64,000 nt of DNA, taken from the NCBI RefSeq assembly GCF_027111255.2, contig NZ_CP114285.2:4402001-4466000 (forward strand). The letters are read 5' to 3'. How positions within the stretch are numbered: the stretch's first letter is position 1; every line of letters begins with the position of its first letter. This document shows positions 42,803 to 50,849 of the stretch, one piece after another. The stretch comes from Flavobacterium flavigenum (GTDB taxonomy: Bacteria; Bacteroidota; Bacteroidia; Flavobacteriales; Flavobacteriaceae). The notes beneath the pieces are model-generated. The model made no database searches and had not been told where the DNA came from. It was given only the letters and a program-made list of their open reading frames with translations. Position numbers and translations under genes: made by a program.

Positions 42803-43504
42803 AAGAAGTGACTGCATAATCAAACCAATTAGTATTGCAATTCCAAAACTGATTAAAGTTCCGATCATTACGTATTCGGTAAGTTTTCGGTCTTTGGCTT
42901 CTTTTAAATCACCAAACCTGAAAATGGATTTGGCTGCCAGTAAAAATCCAATAGCCTCAAAATGGCCGGTCAAAATAAAGCAAACTACAAATAAACGTTC
43001 CAGAATGCCAATGTAATTTCCAGCATTGGCAAGTGAATTGTCCTGATGACTGTTTTGACTTTCCGGGCTCCAGATTGAAATAATGGTTTTTATGAAAATG
43101 GAAGAGGGTTTAGTTACCAGTATTATTCCGGTTATCAGTATCCAGAATCGATTATCAAACCAAAGAAAGCTTAAGTTGTCGTTTTGATAAAGAAGCACAA
43201 CGCCAATTAGAATTAATAGATGTGCTATTTGATCAACAACAAACCAGGTACGTTTGGTTTTGTTTTTCTGAAAATTCAATTTAATTAAGTCTATTATCCC
43301 GTGTGTAACAGCAATTAAAACAGCATAAGGTATAAAACTGATTTCTCCGACTACTATTACGGCCAAAAATCCGTGAAGCAAAATATGAAGGTATAAATAA
43401 ATGCTTTTATGCTTATTAGCTTCTTTATGTATTACCCATGAATTCGGCTGCCAGATAAAATCGCCTAACAAATGTGCCAAAAGCAGTTTTATAAATAAAA
43501 TCAT
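42788..43504 (-). CDS. DUF3307 family membrane protein
   Basis: The 238-residue protein has about six or seven membrane helices with conserved polar residues in them: LLAHLLGDFIWQP, LHILLHG, THGIIDLIK and DQIAHL, a pattern of His and Asp residues typical of DUF3307. The second half contains AKSIFRFGDLKEAKDRKLTEYVMIG. The repeated in-membrane His and Asp suggest metal binding or an enzyme in the membrane, but no function is established to my knowledge. Its ATG overlaps the stop of the SatD-family gene (ATGA), so the two are translated together and probably work together. Confidence 0.85.
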   Translation of the reverse strand: MILFIKLLLAHLLGDFIWQPNSWVIHKEANKHKSIYLYLHILLHGFLAVIVVGEISFIPYAVLIAVTHGIIDLIKLNFQKNKTKRTWFVVDQIAHLLILIGVVLLYQNDNLSFLWFDNRFWILITGIILVTKPSSIFIKTIISIWSPESQNSHQDNSLANAGNYIGILERLFVVCFILTGHFEAIGFLLAAKSIFRFGDLKEAKDRKLTEYVMIGTLISFGIAILIGLIMQSLLLQLL

Positions 43505-44115
43505 AATGCTGTAAGTTGTTTTATTTGTTTTCTAAAATAGCGGTCTAAATTCATAACCAAATCAAACTGGGCACGTTTTTGTCTCCTGCTTACTGCAGCC
43601 TGATTAATACCTAGTTTTTGTCCTAGTTCTTCCTGTGATAAAGCTGGGTTTTCTATCGCTACTGCCACAAATTCAGCCGATTGTACCAGCCAGCTGTCCA
43701 TAAAAGTCAGTGCCAGCTGCATCATAAGGTTCAGTTTTTCATCTGTCTCATCATTGCCGGTCCGCATGGCTAAAGTAACTTTTTGTTTTTTTAAAGTTTC
43801 AAAAAGCTCTCCAGAATTAATAAAAGCCGACCCATTACTTTCGGATATTTTTTCGGCATTATGGGTTTTATCACCAAAACCAATGCTCATTCGGGCATCA
43901 GATTTTATCGCTCTTAAATGGGCCTTTATTAAAATAGCAGTTAATAAAGCTTCTTCCGGATTTTTTACTTCAATTTGAAATTCATCTCCCCTGTAAACTT
44001 CCCATTGACTCGGTGTTTCACCAAACGGGACTAAGATTTTTTTTAAGTCTTCAACCCAATGTTCAGATTTCTGTTGTCTGGAACCTATTATATCACCTGT
44101 AATTATACTAGTCAT
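43501..44115 (-). CDS. SatD family protein with cyclase-like palm and C-terminal HTH
   Basis: The 204-residue protein belongs to the SatD family, named after the acid-tolerance operon of Streptococcus mutans. The N-terminal 115 residues read like a class III nucleotide cyclase or GGDEF palm: ITGDIIGSR with Asp8 resembles the FxDIxGST first metal site, YRGDEFQIEV with Asp44 resembles the second (GD) site, and AILIKAHLRAI, RMSIGFGDK and SGELFETL fall in the expected order. Residues 158-185 form a helix-turn-helix (LGQKLGINQAAVSRRQKRAQ). It may bind a nucleotide and its own promoter, where an array of palindromic sites lies. The cyclase relation is my inference. Confidence 0.85.
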   Translation of the reverse strand: MTSIITGDIIGSRQQKSEHWVEDLKKILVPFGETPSQWEVYRGDEFQIEVKNPEEALLTAILIKAHLRAIKSDARMSIGFGDKTHNAEKISESNGSAFINSGELFETLKKQKVTLAMRTGNDETDEKLNLMMQLALTFMDSWLVQSAEFVAVAIENPALSQEELGQKLGINQAAVSRRQKRAQFDLVMNLDRYFRKQIKQLTAL

Positions 44116-44136
44116 AATTAAATATAATAAACTTTC

Positions 44137-44241
44137 TATTACAAATATAAGTAATACTTTTAATTTATTACACTTTTTGGTAATAAATATATTTATTACG
44201 TTTTTTGGTAATATTATGTGTTATTACGGATTTAGGTATTA
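44137..44241. repeat. Periodic operator-like array, four TATTAC-N8-GTAATA palindromes
   Basis: Copies at 44137-44156, 44166-44185, 44194-44213 and 44222-44241 each read TATTAC, eight bases, GTAATA; the last has GTATTA. A degenerate fifth half-site (CATTAC) starts at 44250. Starts are 29, 28, 28 and 28 bp apart, and because inner and outer spacers are both eight bases, half-sites alternate in direction every 14 bp. The first copy encloses the satD -7 box. The pattern suggests cooperative binding of a regulator, most simply the adjacent HTH protein. Confidence 0.85.
44142..44149 (-). promoter_or_regulatory. Putative -7 box (TATATTTG) of the satD-DUF3307 operon
   Basis: On the minus strand the sequence is TATATTTG, an exact match, 27 bp before the ATG at 44115. 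It lies inside the first palindrome of the array, so binding there should block initiation. Confidence 0.55.
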
Positions 44242-44426
44242 TTTTAAAACATTACCATTTTTGATAAATAGTTTATTTTTTAATGACTTAAAAGCGATGA
44301 CTTTGATTTTGTTTCTGATAAGATAAAGACTTATATTAATTGTATACTCAAAAAACAATTCAGCCAAGAGTTAATTTTTATTTCTTTAAAAAACAAACTA
44401 ACTTAGCCTTTACAAAAGAATAAGTC

Positions 44427-45293
44427 TTGAATAAAGAAATCAAAATCATTGAATGTCCACGTGATGCCATGCAAGGTATCAAAACCTTTATTCCAACTAA
44501 AAATAAAGTTTCGTATATACAAGCTTTACTGAGGGTAGGTTTTGATACTATAGATTTTGGAAGTTTTGTATCACCCAAAGCCATTCCACAAATGCAGGAT
44601 ACAGCAGAGGTTTTATCACAGCTTGATTTATCTCAGACAACCAGCAAGCTTTTGTCGATTATAGCGAATACACAAGGTGCAGAAACAGCCTCAGGACATG
44701 AAGCTATTCAATATTTAGGGTTTCCTTTTTCGATTTCTGAGAATTTCCAAATGCGAAATACGCATAAAACCATTTCACAGTCTTTGGTTACTCTCGAAGA
44801 GATTCTTGAAATAGCAGATAAAAAAAATAAAGAAGTCGTTACTTATCTTTCTATGGGTTTTGGAAATCCTTATGGAGACCCCTGGAATGTTGAAATAGTA
44901 GGAGAGTGGACAGAAAAATTAGCTAAAATGGGGGTGAAAATCCTGTCGCTTTCTGATACTGTTGGAAGCTCAACGCCGGAAGTAATTACCTATCTTTTTT
45001 CACATTTAATCCCGAAGTATCCTCAAATAGAGTTTGGTGCGCACCTGCATACAACGCCAGGCAGCTGGTTCGAAAAAATAGATGCTGCACACAAAGCGGG
45101 CTGTACACGTTTTGACGGTGCCATTCAGGGATTTGGCGGATGCCCTATGGCAACGGATAAACTGACCGGTAATATGCCTACTGAAAAACTTATTTCTTAT
45201 TTTACAGCGAATAAAAAAATTACCGGTTTAAATTCCTTAAGTTTCGAAAGTGCCTATAACGAAGCTTCAAAGCTATTTGGTAAATTCCATTAA
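44427..45293 (+). CDS. Hydroxymethylglutaryl-CoA lyase
   Basis: The 288-residue protein is an HMG-CoA lyase of the DRE-TIM barrel family: KIIECPRDAMQGIKTFIPT with the catalytic Arg-Asp pair, FGSFVSPKAIPQMQDT, the metal ligands in GAHLHTTPGSW and the Cys-containing loop GFGGCPMATDKLTGNMPTE. It splits HMG-CoA into acetyl-CoA and acetoacetate at the end of leucine breakdown. The start is a TTG at 44427; a TAA two codons upstream in frame rules out an earlier start. It diverges from the satD operon. Confidence 0.93.
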   Translation: MNKEIKIIECPRDAMQGIKTFIPTKNKVSYIQALLRVGFDTIDFGSFVSPKAIPQMQDTAEVLSQLDLSQTTSKLLSIIANTQGAETASGHEAIQYLGFPFSISENFQMRNTHKTISQSLVTLEEILEIADKKNKEVVTYLSMGFGNPYGDPWNVEIVGEWTEKLAKMGVKILSLSDTVGSSTPEVITYLFSHLIPKYPQIEFGAHLHTTPGSWFEKIDAAHKAGCTRFDGAIQGFGGCPMATDKLTGNMPTEKLISYFTANKKITGLNSLSFESAYNEASKLFGKFH

Positions 45294-45658
45294 ATAGGAT
45301 TTCATTCTCAATAATCTATTAGAAAATTAAATTTTTACTTTAGATTTTTACCTGACATTTAAATTTTGCCATTGCTATTACCATTGAAATTTCGAATTAT
45401 TATGCAGCTATTCCGGCTCTCCATTACAAGCACTCGGGTAAAAACACTTTTTTCCAAGGTTTTAAAAGAGCTTCCGCCGGTCGCTTTTTAAAGCCAGGAA
45501 AAAATGTATTTTTACCTTTCGTGGCTTTTCATTTTGATCCGGGCTGAGGTATCGGGACAGCGATTTCTTTTAGAGTCAAAAAAAAATCTGAATAAGTTAA
45601 TGAACAAGTTTCTAATTTTTTCACTATATTTGCACGCAATTCAACTAGAAATTGCAAC
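45294..45658. other. Intergenic region upstream of guaB with decayed repeat-like sequence
   Basis: This 365-bp gap holds a more GC-rich block at about 45405-45555 with several short hairpins, such as aaagcca (45490-45496) with tggcttt (45522-45528). One frame is open from about 45380 to 45546, but it lacks a start codon and family features. The block looks like one of the dispersed intergenic elements of flavobacteria. The guaB promoter box is at the right end. Confidence 0.5.
45625..45632 (+). promoter_or_regulatory. Putative -7 box (TATATTTG) for guaB
   Basis: Exact TAnnTTTG match 26 bp before the guaB ATG. Confidence 0.55.
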
Positions 45659-47131
45659 ATGATAGCACACAACTCTAAGATCATCGGCGAAGGTTTAACT
45701 TACGATGATGTACTATTAGTACCAAACTACTCTAATGTGCTTCCACGCGAAGTGAGTATCAAATCAAAATTTTCAAGAAATATCACATTAAACGTTCCAA
45801 TCGTATCTGCTGCTATGGATACAGTGACTGAAAGTGCAATGGCAATCGCTATGGCGCAGGAGGGCGGAATTGGAGTTTTGCATAAAAATATGACCATTGA
45901 GCAGCAAGCTGCCAAGGTTAGAAAAGTGAAGCGTGCTGAGGCAGGAATGATCTTAGATCCGGTAACATTGCCAATGAATTCAACAATTGCAGATGCAAAA
46001 GCTGCCATGAAAGAATTCGGAATTGGAGGTATTCCAATCGTTGACGAAAACAGAATCCTAAAAGGAATCGTTACCAACCGCGACTTGCGTTTCGAAAAAA
46101 ACAGCTCAAGACCTATCGAAGAGGTTATGACAAGTACGAATCTTGTTACTGTTGCTGAAGGAACTTCATTAGAACAGGCTGAGGTTGTTTTGCAGGGGCA
46201 TAAAATCGAAAAATTGCCGGTTGTAAATGCTAAAAACGAATTAGTGGGTTTAATTACCTTTAGAGATATAACAAAACTGACGCAAAAACCAATTGCTAAT
46301 AAAGATACATTTGGTCGTTTGAGAGTTGCCGCTGCTATTGGGGTAACCGGTGATGCTGTAGAAAGAGCAGCTGCATTAGTTGCGGCTGGTGTAGATGCGA
46401 TCATAATTGATACAGCTCACGGACATACTGAAGGTGTTGTAAATACATTGAAAGAAGTAAAATCAAAATTCCCGCAAATAGATGTTATTGTTGGAAACAT
46501 CGCAACTCCCGAAGCAGCTAAATATTTAGTAGAAAACGGTGCAGATGGTGTAAAAGTAGGAATTGGACCTGGTTCTATTTGTACAACCCGTATTGTTGCA
46601 GGTGTTGGTTTCCCACAGTTTTCAGCAGTTCTTGAAGTAGCTGCCGCTATCAAAGGAACCGGAGTTCCGGTTATTGCAGATGGTGGAATCCGTTATACAG
46701 GAGATATTCCTAAGGCTATCGCAGCCGGTGCTGACTGCGTAATGTTAGGTTCATTGCTGGCAGGAACAAAAGAATCACCGGGTGAAACGATTATCTTTGA
46801 AGGAAGAAAATTCAAATCATACCGCGGAATGGGTTCTGTTGAGGCTATGCAGACAGGTTCTAAAGACCGATATTTCCAGGATGTTGAAGACGACGTTAAA
46901 AAATTAGTTCCGGAAGGAATTGTAGGTCGTGTTCCGTACAAAGGAGAATTAAACGAAAGTATGCTTCAATTCATTGGAGGTCTTCGTGCCGGAATGGGAT
47001 ACTGCGGATCAAAAGATATTCCTACGTTACAGGAAACTGGACGTTTTGTCAGAATCACTTCAAGCGGGATTAATGAAAGTCATCCACACAACGTAACCAT
47101 TACAAAAGAAGCTCCAAATTATTCCAGATAA
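45659..47131 (+). CDS. guaB: Inosine-5'-monophosphate dehydrogenase
   Basis: The 490-residue protein is a full IMPDH: start GLTYDDVLLVPNYSNVLP, a CBS-domain pair at about 95-210, the NAD and IMP site with catalytic Cys near residue 308 in GIGPGSICTTRIV, DGGIRYTGDIPKAIAAGA and the flap with RGMGSVEAM. It oxidises IMP to XMP, the committed step to guanine nucleotides. The CBS pair may bind ATP or GTP. It is monocistronic with a strong terminator. purA, the adenine-branch enzyme, lies in the same window. Confidence 0.97.
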   Translation: MIAHNSKIIGEGLTYDDVLLVPNYSNVLPREVSIKSKFSRNITLNVPIVSAAMDTVTESAMAIAMAQEGGIGVLHKNMTIEQQAAKVRKVKRAEAGMILDPVTLPMNSTIADAKAAMKEFGIGGIPIVDENRILKGIVTNRDLRFEKNSSRPIEEVMTSTNLVTVAEGTSLEQAEVVLQGHKIEKLPVVNAKNELVGLITFRDITKLTQKPIANKDTFGRLRVAAAIGVTGDAVERAAALVAAGVDAIIIDTAHGHTEGVVNTLKEVKSKFPQIDVIVGNIATPEAAKYLVENGADGVKVGIGPGSICTTRIVAGVGFPQFSAVLEVAAAIKGTGVPVIADGGIRYTGDIPKAIAAGADCVMLGSLLAGTKESPGETIIFEGRKFKSYRGMGSVEAMQTGSKDRYFQDVEDDVKKLVPEGIVGRVPYKGELNESMLQFIGGLRAGMGYCGSKDIPTLQETGRFVRITSSGINESHPHNVTITKEAPNYSR

Positions 47132-47150
47132 TTTAGTTTTATCATATAAA

Positions 47151-47182
47151 AAAGGCGTAAGATTTCAATTCTTACGCCTTTT
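47151..47182. terminator. Bidirectional terminator between guaB and a minus-strand gene
   Basis: A perfect 12-bp stem (aaaggcgtaaga with tcttacgccttt) with a 7-base loop, flanked by A on the left and T on the right. It serves guaB and probably the converging secreted-protein gene. Confidence 0.88.
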
Positions 47183-47186
47183 CTAT

Positions 47187-47687
47187 TTAGTTAATAATTG
47201 AAATTCCATTATTAAGTTCGTCAATGATATTCTGGTTTTGTTCTATCGCTTCAGCCTGAGCTCCAAACTGCATTTGTATAGAACCGCCTTTCCCGTTATA
47301 GATGAAACCCTGATATTTATATAATATATCATTGTAATCTAATTCACATTCAAAGTAATTTACCATTAAATCATTTATCTTTTTTTTAGAGATTTTAAGA
47401 TTTTTGATTTTACCGAATTCTTTGTATTCATCCTCAATAGTACTTTTTAGCTTTTTATCTGTAATGAAATAATCATATTCGATAAAATAGACATTGACCA
47501 AATTGTATTTGTCATGAAATTCTATATCCCAATCTGAAGATTCTGTTCGGATCCAATTTTCGGGATTGTATTTAATTTCATAAATTCCTTTTCGGCTGAT
47601 GTAAGAATCTGATTTAAAGTTTTTTTTACTTTGTCCCATTGCAAAAAGGCAGGACAGCAGGAATAGTAGAATTAATTTTTTACACAT
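47187..47687 (-). CDS. Secreted protein of unknown function
   Basis: The 166-residue protein has a signal peptide (LILLFLLSCLFAMGQ). The mature part is a mixed alpha/beta domain (YEIKYNPENWIRTESSDWDIEFHDKYNLVNVYF, then MVNYFECELDYNDILYKYQGFIYNG). The layout, Trp and aromatic-rich strands around a helix, resembles small periplasmic PsbP/Mog1-like folds, but I cannot assign a family. It converges on guaB and has a bidirectional terminator after it. Confidence 0.7.
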   Translation of the reverse strand: MCKKLILLFLLSCLFAMGQSKKNFKSDSYISRKGIYEIKYNPENWIRTESSDWDIEFHDKYNLVNVYFIEYDYFITDKKLKSTIEDEYKEFGKIKNLKISKKKINDLMVNYFECELDYNDILYKYQGFIYNGKGGSIQMQFGAQAEAIEQNQNIIDELNNGISIIN

Positions 47688-47779
47688 TAAATATTTATTT
47701 TAATTTCATTTCAAGACTCCGTTTCAAAGAGAATTGTTCTACGAAAATATAAATTAATAGCGATATGTGTATAAAAAAT

Positions 47780-48667
47780 CTATAGCGAAGCCGTATTTTT
47801 TTCCGTTTCTCTTAAAGTTTGATTTTCTAAAATTTTCTGAATAAAAGGTTTTGTCTCCTTTTCAATTTCAGCTTCAGAGATATTTAACGCCTTAGGGTCA
47901 GTTGTTAACTGAAACCATGGTTTAGATCCGTCAAAATCATAACTTCCAAAAACAATTACAGGGGTTCCTTTCACTTTTACGTTCTCTTTGTCTTTTAATA
48001 TCCATTCATCTGCGAATTTATAAAGATATTTAGCGTCTTTTTCTAATAAACGCAAACAGGAATGTGAAGCAGGATATCCAGGCAATTCATATTGATGAAA
48101 ACCAACTCCTAGTTTATTTTCAATGTTAAAATTCCATTTAAGTTCCCATTCATCATTAAAAGTACTGGTTGTCTTTTCCGCTTTCCAGTTCGTGAAAAAC
48201 AATCCTGCTGGAGTTTGGTCAGCCTTTCTTCCCATATTGGTTGGACCGGTACGAACTAATTCACCATTTTCATAAGCGGCAAAAGTTTGCGTTGGATAAG
48301 AGAATATAATGATTTTTGAAACACCTTCTAAGGCATTCACATGTAAAGGAAATGGAAGGTAATAAACCAAATCACCACTGAAATCTGAAGGAACGATAAG
48401 TGAATCCAGTTTTTTAAGGTTTGCTTTATCAGCTCTGTTCAAAGCATAGACAATATTCATTTTAACACTGTCGGCTTCATTGGCTTTCAGCCATTCTTTA
48501 GATTTAGTAAACTGATACGAAATAGTTGATTCCGGTTTTTTGTATTCAACAGTTTTTTTCGGTTTTTTATTTTCAGTTATTGTAATAGTATCGCTTTTTT
48601 TGCAAGAAACCATTAAAGCTAAAATCAATAAAAGTAATGCGTTTGCCAGGTAATATAACTTCTTCAT
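47780..48667 (-). CDS. L,D-transpeptidase (YkuD family) lipoprotein
   Basis: The 295-residue protein has a lipoprotein signal (ILALMVSC then KKSD). The YkuD catalytic region is present: GVGFHQYELPGYPASHSCLR with His and the nucleophile Cys near residue 203, and the adjacent Arg. Residues 95-140 supply the first strands of the domain (LPFPLHVNALEGVSKIIIFSYPTQTFAAYENGELV). Such enzymes make 3-3 cross-links in peptidoglycan or attach lipoproteins to it. It is in the periplasm. An unusual perfect palindrome lies about 130 bp upstream of its start. Confidence 0.88.
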   Translation of the reverse strand: MKKLYYLANALLLLILALMVSCKKSDTITITENKKPKKTVEYKKPESTISYQFTKSKEWLKANEADSVKMNIVYALNRADKANLKKLDSLIVPSDFSGDLVYYLPFPLHVNALEGVSKIIIFSYPTQTFAAYENGELVRTGPTNMGRKADQTPAGLFFTNWKAEKTTSTFNDEWELKWNFNIENKLGVGFHQYELPGYPASHSCLRLLEKDAKYLYKFADEWILKDKENVKVKGTPVIVFGSYDFDGSKPWFQLTTDPKALNISEAEIEKETKPFIQKILENQTLRETEKNTASL

Positions 48668-48796
48668 AATATTGGTGTTTTTGATTATGGTAAAGTTCTA
48701 TTTTTTAACATCAGCTCACGTTATAGAATTTTTATGATTATTTATTGGATTTTCATTATGAACTCAGAATGTGTATTAGTCAATCACTGTTTATGA

Positions 48797-48818
48797 TTTG
48801 ATGTTTATAAACATCAAA
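48797..48818. promoter_or_regulatory. Perfect 22-bp palindrome upstream of the L,D-transpeptidase gene
   Basis: The sequence TTTGATGTTTATAAACATC followed by AAA reads the same on both strands over 48797-48818. It starts where the terminator of the preceding gene ends and lies about 130 bp upstream of the L,D-transpeptidase ATG, suitable for a dimeric regulator or a cruciform. Confidence 0.4.
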
Positions 48819-48863
48819 AAAGCAATCCTATTCATCATTATGAAATGAATAGGATTGCTTTTG
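48816..48863 (-). terminator. Terminator of the NUDIX gene
   Basis: A perfect 18-bp stem: aaaagcaatcctattcat (48818-48835) pairs with atgaataggattgctttt (48845-48862). On the minus strand six T follow. It lies about 77 bp after the NUDIX stop codon. Confidence 0.85.
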
Positions 48864-48939
48864 TATAAGTTTCCCAGTTTTTAAATGATTTTATTTAGTT
48901 TACTTTTGATGAAATTATTAAAAACTAAATAAAAAAATC

Positions 48940-49524
48940 TTAAATCAACCCTTTTATTTTAGCATACTGCAACAGCATAATAGTTTTGGCATCAGTAATC
49001 TCACCGGACTCAATCATCGCATAAGCCTCATCAAAAGTAAATTCTAAGACTTCTATGTTTTCCTGTTCAGCATCCAGTCCTCCGCCTTCGCTTACTTTCA
49101 TGTTTTCATCGTATTCGCCGACAAAAAGATATAAAATTTCCGTTACAGATCCCGGGGACATGTACGTTTCAATAACTTTTTGAACTTTGCTTAAACGATA
49201 TCCGGTTTCTTCTTCCGTTTCACGAATAATAGCGTTTTCTGCATTGTCTTTGTCTAAAAGCCCTGCACAGACTTCTATCATCATTCCGGTTTTATTTCCG
49301 TTTAGATAAGTTGGCAATCGAAATTGCCTTGTCAGAATAACTGTTTTTTTAGATGAATTGTACAACAATATTCCAGCCCCATTACCTCGGTCGTATACTT
49401 CACGAATGTGTGATTCTACAGGCTGATTTTCTTTTTTATAATTAAAAGTAACTTTGTTTAATACATACCAGTTATCAGATAATAATTTGGTTTCTGTTAC
49501 TTCTATTTCCGGATTTTTTCTCAT
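48940..49524 (-). CDS. nudK: NUDIX hydrolase, NudK-like
   Basis: The 194-residue protein has the NUDIX fold with the core RETEEETGY and the AGLLDKDNAENAI lead-in typical of the NudK/ADP-ribose pyrophosphatase group. Other NudK-like features are EVYDRGNGAGILLYN, TRQFRLPTY and YMSPGSVTEILYLFVGEYD. The expected upstream Glu is Asp here, as in NudK proteins. It would hydrolyse GDP-mannose or ADP-ribose-like substrates. It follows purA on the minus strand, separated by a terminator. Confidence 0.88.
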   Translation of the reverse strand: MRKNPEIEVTETKLLSDNWYVLNKVTFNYKKENQPVESHIREVYDRGNGAGILLYNSSKKTVILTRQFRLPTYLNGNKTGMMIEVCAGLLDKDNAENAIIRETEEETGYRLSKVQKVIETYMSPGSVTEILYLFVGEYDENMKVSEGGGLDAEQENIEVLEFTFDEAYAMIESGEITDAKTIMLLQYAKIKGLI

Positions 49525-49537
49525 AAATTTTTATATC

Positions 49538-49569
49538 AAAAAAAAAACGCTCTGATAATCAGAGCGTTT
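49538..49569 (-). terminator. Terminator of purA
   Basis: An 11-bp perfect stem (aaacgctctga with tcagagcgttt) followed on the minus strand by about ten T. It lies directly after the purA stop. Confidence 0.88.
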
Positions 49570-49577
49570 AAGGTGTG

Positions 49578-50849
49578 TTATTTTGTTATTGTTTGTTTTC
49601 TGTCTGGTCCAACCGATACAATTTTGATTGGCACTTCGATTTCGTTCTCAATAAACTCAATGTATTCTTTTAGCTCAATTGGTAATTGATCGTAAGTTGT
49701 CAATCCTGTTAAATCAGCTTTCCATCCTTTAAATTCTTTGTAAACCGGAGTTACGTTTTCCGGTTCAATGTTGTATGGGAAGTGAGAGATGTTCTGTCCT
49801 TTATAGTTATATTCAGTACAAACTTTCAAAGTTTCAAATCCGGAAAGAACATCGCCTTTCATCATCATTAACTGCGTAACTCCATTAACCTGAACAGCAT
49901 ATTTCAAAGCTACTAAATCCAGCCATCCGCAACGTCTTTGTCTTCCTGTTACAGAGCCGAATTCATTACCTACCCTTGCCATTGTAGCACCAACTTCGTC
50001 GAAAAGTTCAGTAGGGAAAGGTCCGCTTCCAACACGGGTAACGTAAGCTTTAAAAATTCCGTATACTTCCTTGATTTTATTAGGAGCAATTCCTAAACCT
50101 GTACAAGCCCCGGCAGCAGTAGTGTTTGATGAAGTTACGAAAGGGTAAGTTCCAAAATCAACATCTAATAAAGATCCCTGAGCTCCTTCACAAAGGATAG
50201 ATTTACCTGCTTTTTGGGCCTGATGCATGTATTCTTCACTGTCAATGAAATCTAATTTTTTTAATTCGTCAATTGCTTCAAAGAATTCTTTTTCCAATTC
50301 AGCTAAATTATATTGAATAGCAACATCATAAAAAGCTATCATTGCCTCATGTTTGTCTGCCAAAGCTCTGTAACGTTCTTTAAAATCTTCTAATTCGATA
50401 TCTCCAACACGTAAGCCATTTCTGCCTGTTTTGTCCATGTAAGTTGGCCCAATTCCTTTTAACGTAGAACCAATTTTTGCTTTTCCTTTTGAAGCTTCAG
50501 AAGCGGCATCAAGCAAACGGTGAGTTGGTAAAATTAAGTGTGCTTTTCTTGAAATGATCAGTTTGCTTTTGATATCAAGGTTGAATTTCTCTAAACCTTC
50601 GATTTCTTTTTGGAAAACTACGGGATCAATTACAACTCCATTTCCGATGATATTTACTGAATTTTTATGAAAAATTCCGGAAGGAATGGTTCTAAGCACG
50701 TGTTTAATTCCGTCAAATTCTAATGTATGTCCTGCATTTGGTCCTCCCTGAAAACGTGCAATAATATCATAATTTGAGGTAAGTACGTCAACAATTTTTC
50801 CTTTACCTTCGTCTCCCCATTGTAATCCTAGTAATAAATCTACGGTCAT
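49578..50849 (-). CDS. purA: Adenylosuccinate synthase
   Basis: The 423-residue protein is a full PurA: GTP-binding LGLQWGDEGKGKIVD at the N-terminus, the catalytic His in GGPNAGHT, KGIGPTYMDKTGRNGLRVGD and TVTGRQRRCGWLD-like sequence near residue 295. It joins IMP with aspartate using GTP, the first step to AMP. Length is normal. The Fur-family gene lies 95 bp upstream on the same strand. Confidence 0.97.
   Translation of the reverse strand: MTVDLLLGLQWGDEGKGKIVDVLTSNYDIIARFQGGPNAGHTLEFDGIKHVLRTIPSGIFHKNSVNIIGNGVVIDPVVFQKEIEGLEKFNLDIKSKLIISRKAHLILPTHRLLDAASEASKGKAKIGSTLKGIGPTYMDKTGRNGLRVGDIELEDFKERYRALADKHEAMIAFYDVAIQYNLAELEKEFFEAIDELKKLDFIDSEEYMHQAQKAGKSILCEGAQGSLLDVDFGTYPFVTSSNTTAAGACTGLGIAPNKIKEVYGIFKAYVTRVGSGPFPTELFDEVGATMARVGNEFGSVTGRQRRCGWLDLVALKYAVQVNGVTQLMMMKGDVLSGFETLKVCTEYNYKGQNISHFPYNIEPENVTPVYKEFKGWKADLTGLTTYDQLPIELKEYIEFIENEIEVPIKIVSVGPDRKQTITK

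Larger units (their letters stand above)
44116..44426. other. Divergent intergenic region between satD-like and HMG-CoA lyase genes
   Basis: This 311-bp gap is extremely AT-rich. Its left half holds the periodic TATTAC/GTAATA array and the satD -7 box (TATATTTG on the minus strand at 44142-44149). The right half (44270-44426) shows no clear repeat or terminator and should contain the promoter of the HMG-CoA lyase gene. Confidence 0.6.

Noticed and set aside
44137..44269. Periodic repeats considered as a CRISPR array
   Set aside because: The repeated part is two 6-bp half-sites with 8-bp gaps and a 28-bp period; there are no 25- to 40-bp repeats, no spacers of protospacer size and no cas genes.
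45380..45546. Open frame in the gap upstream of guaB as a small gene
   Set aside because: No start codon, no recognisable family, and it overlaps hairpin-rich repeat-like sequence.
46417..46941. Antisense open frames inside guaB and other long genes
   Set aside because: They are low-complexity Ser/Thr/Pro-rich shadows of the coding strand with no start-proximal signals.
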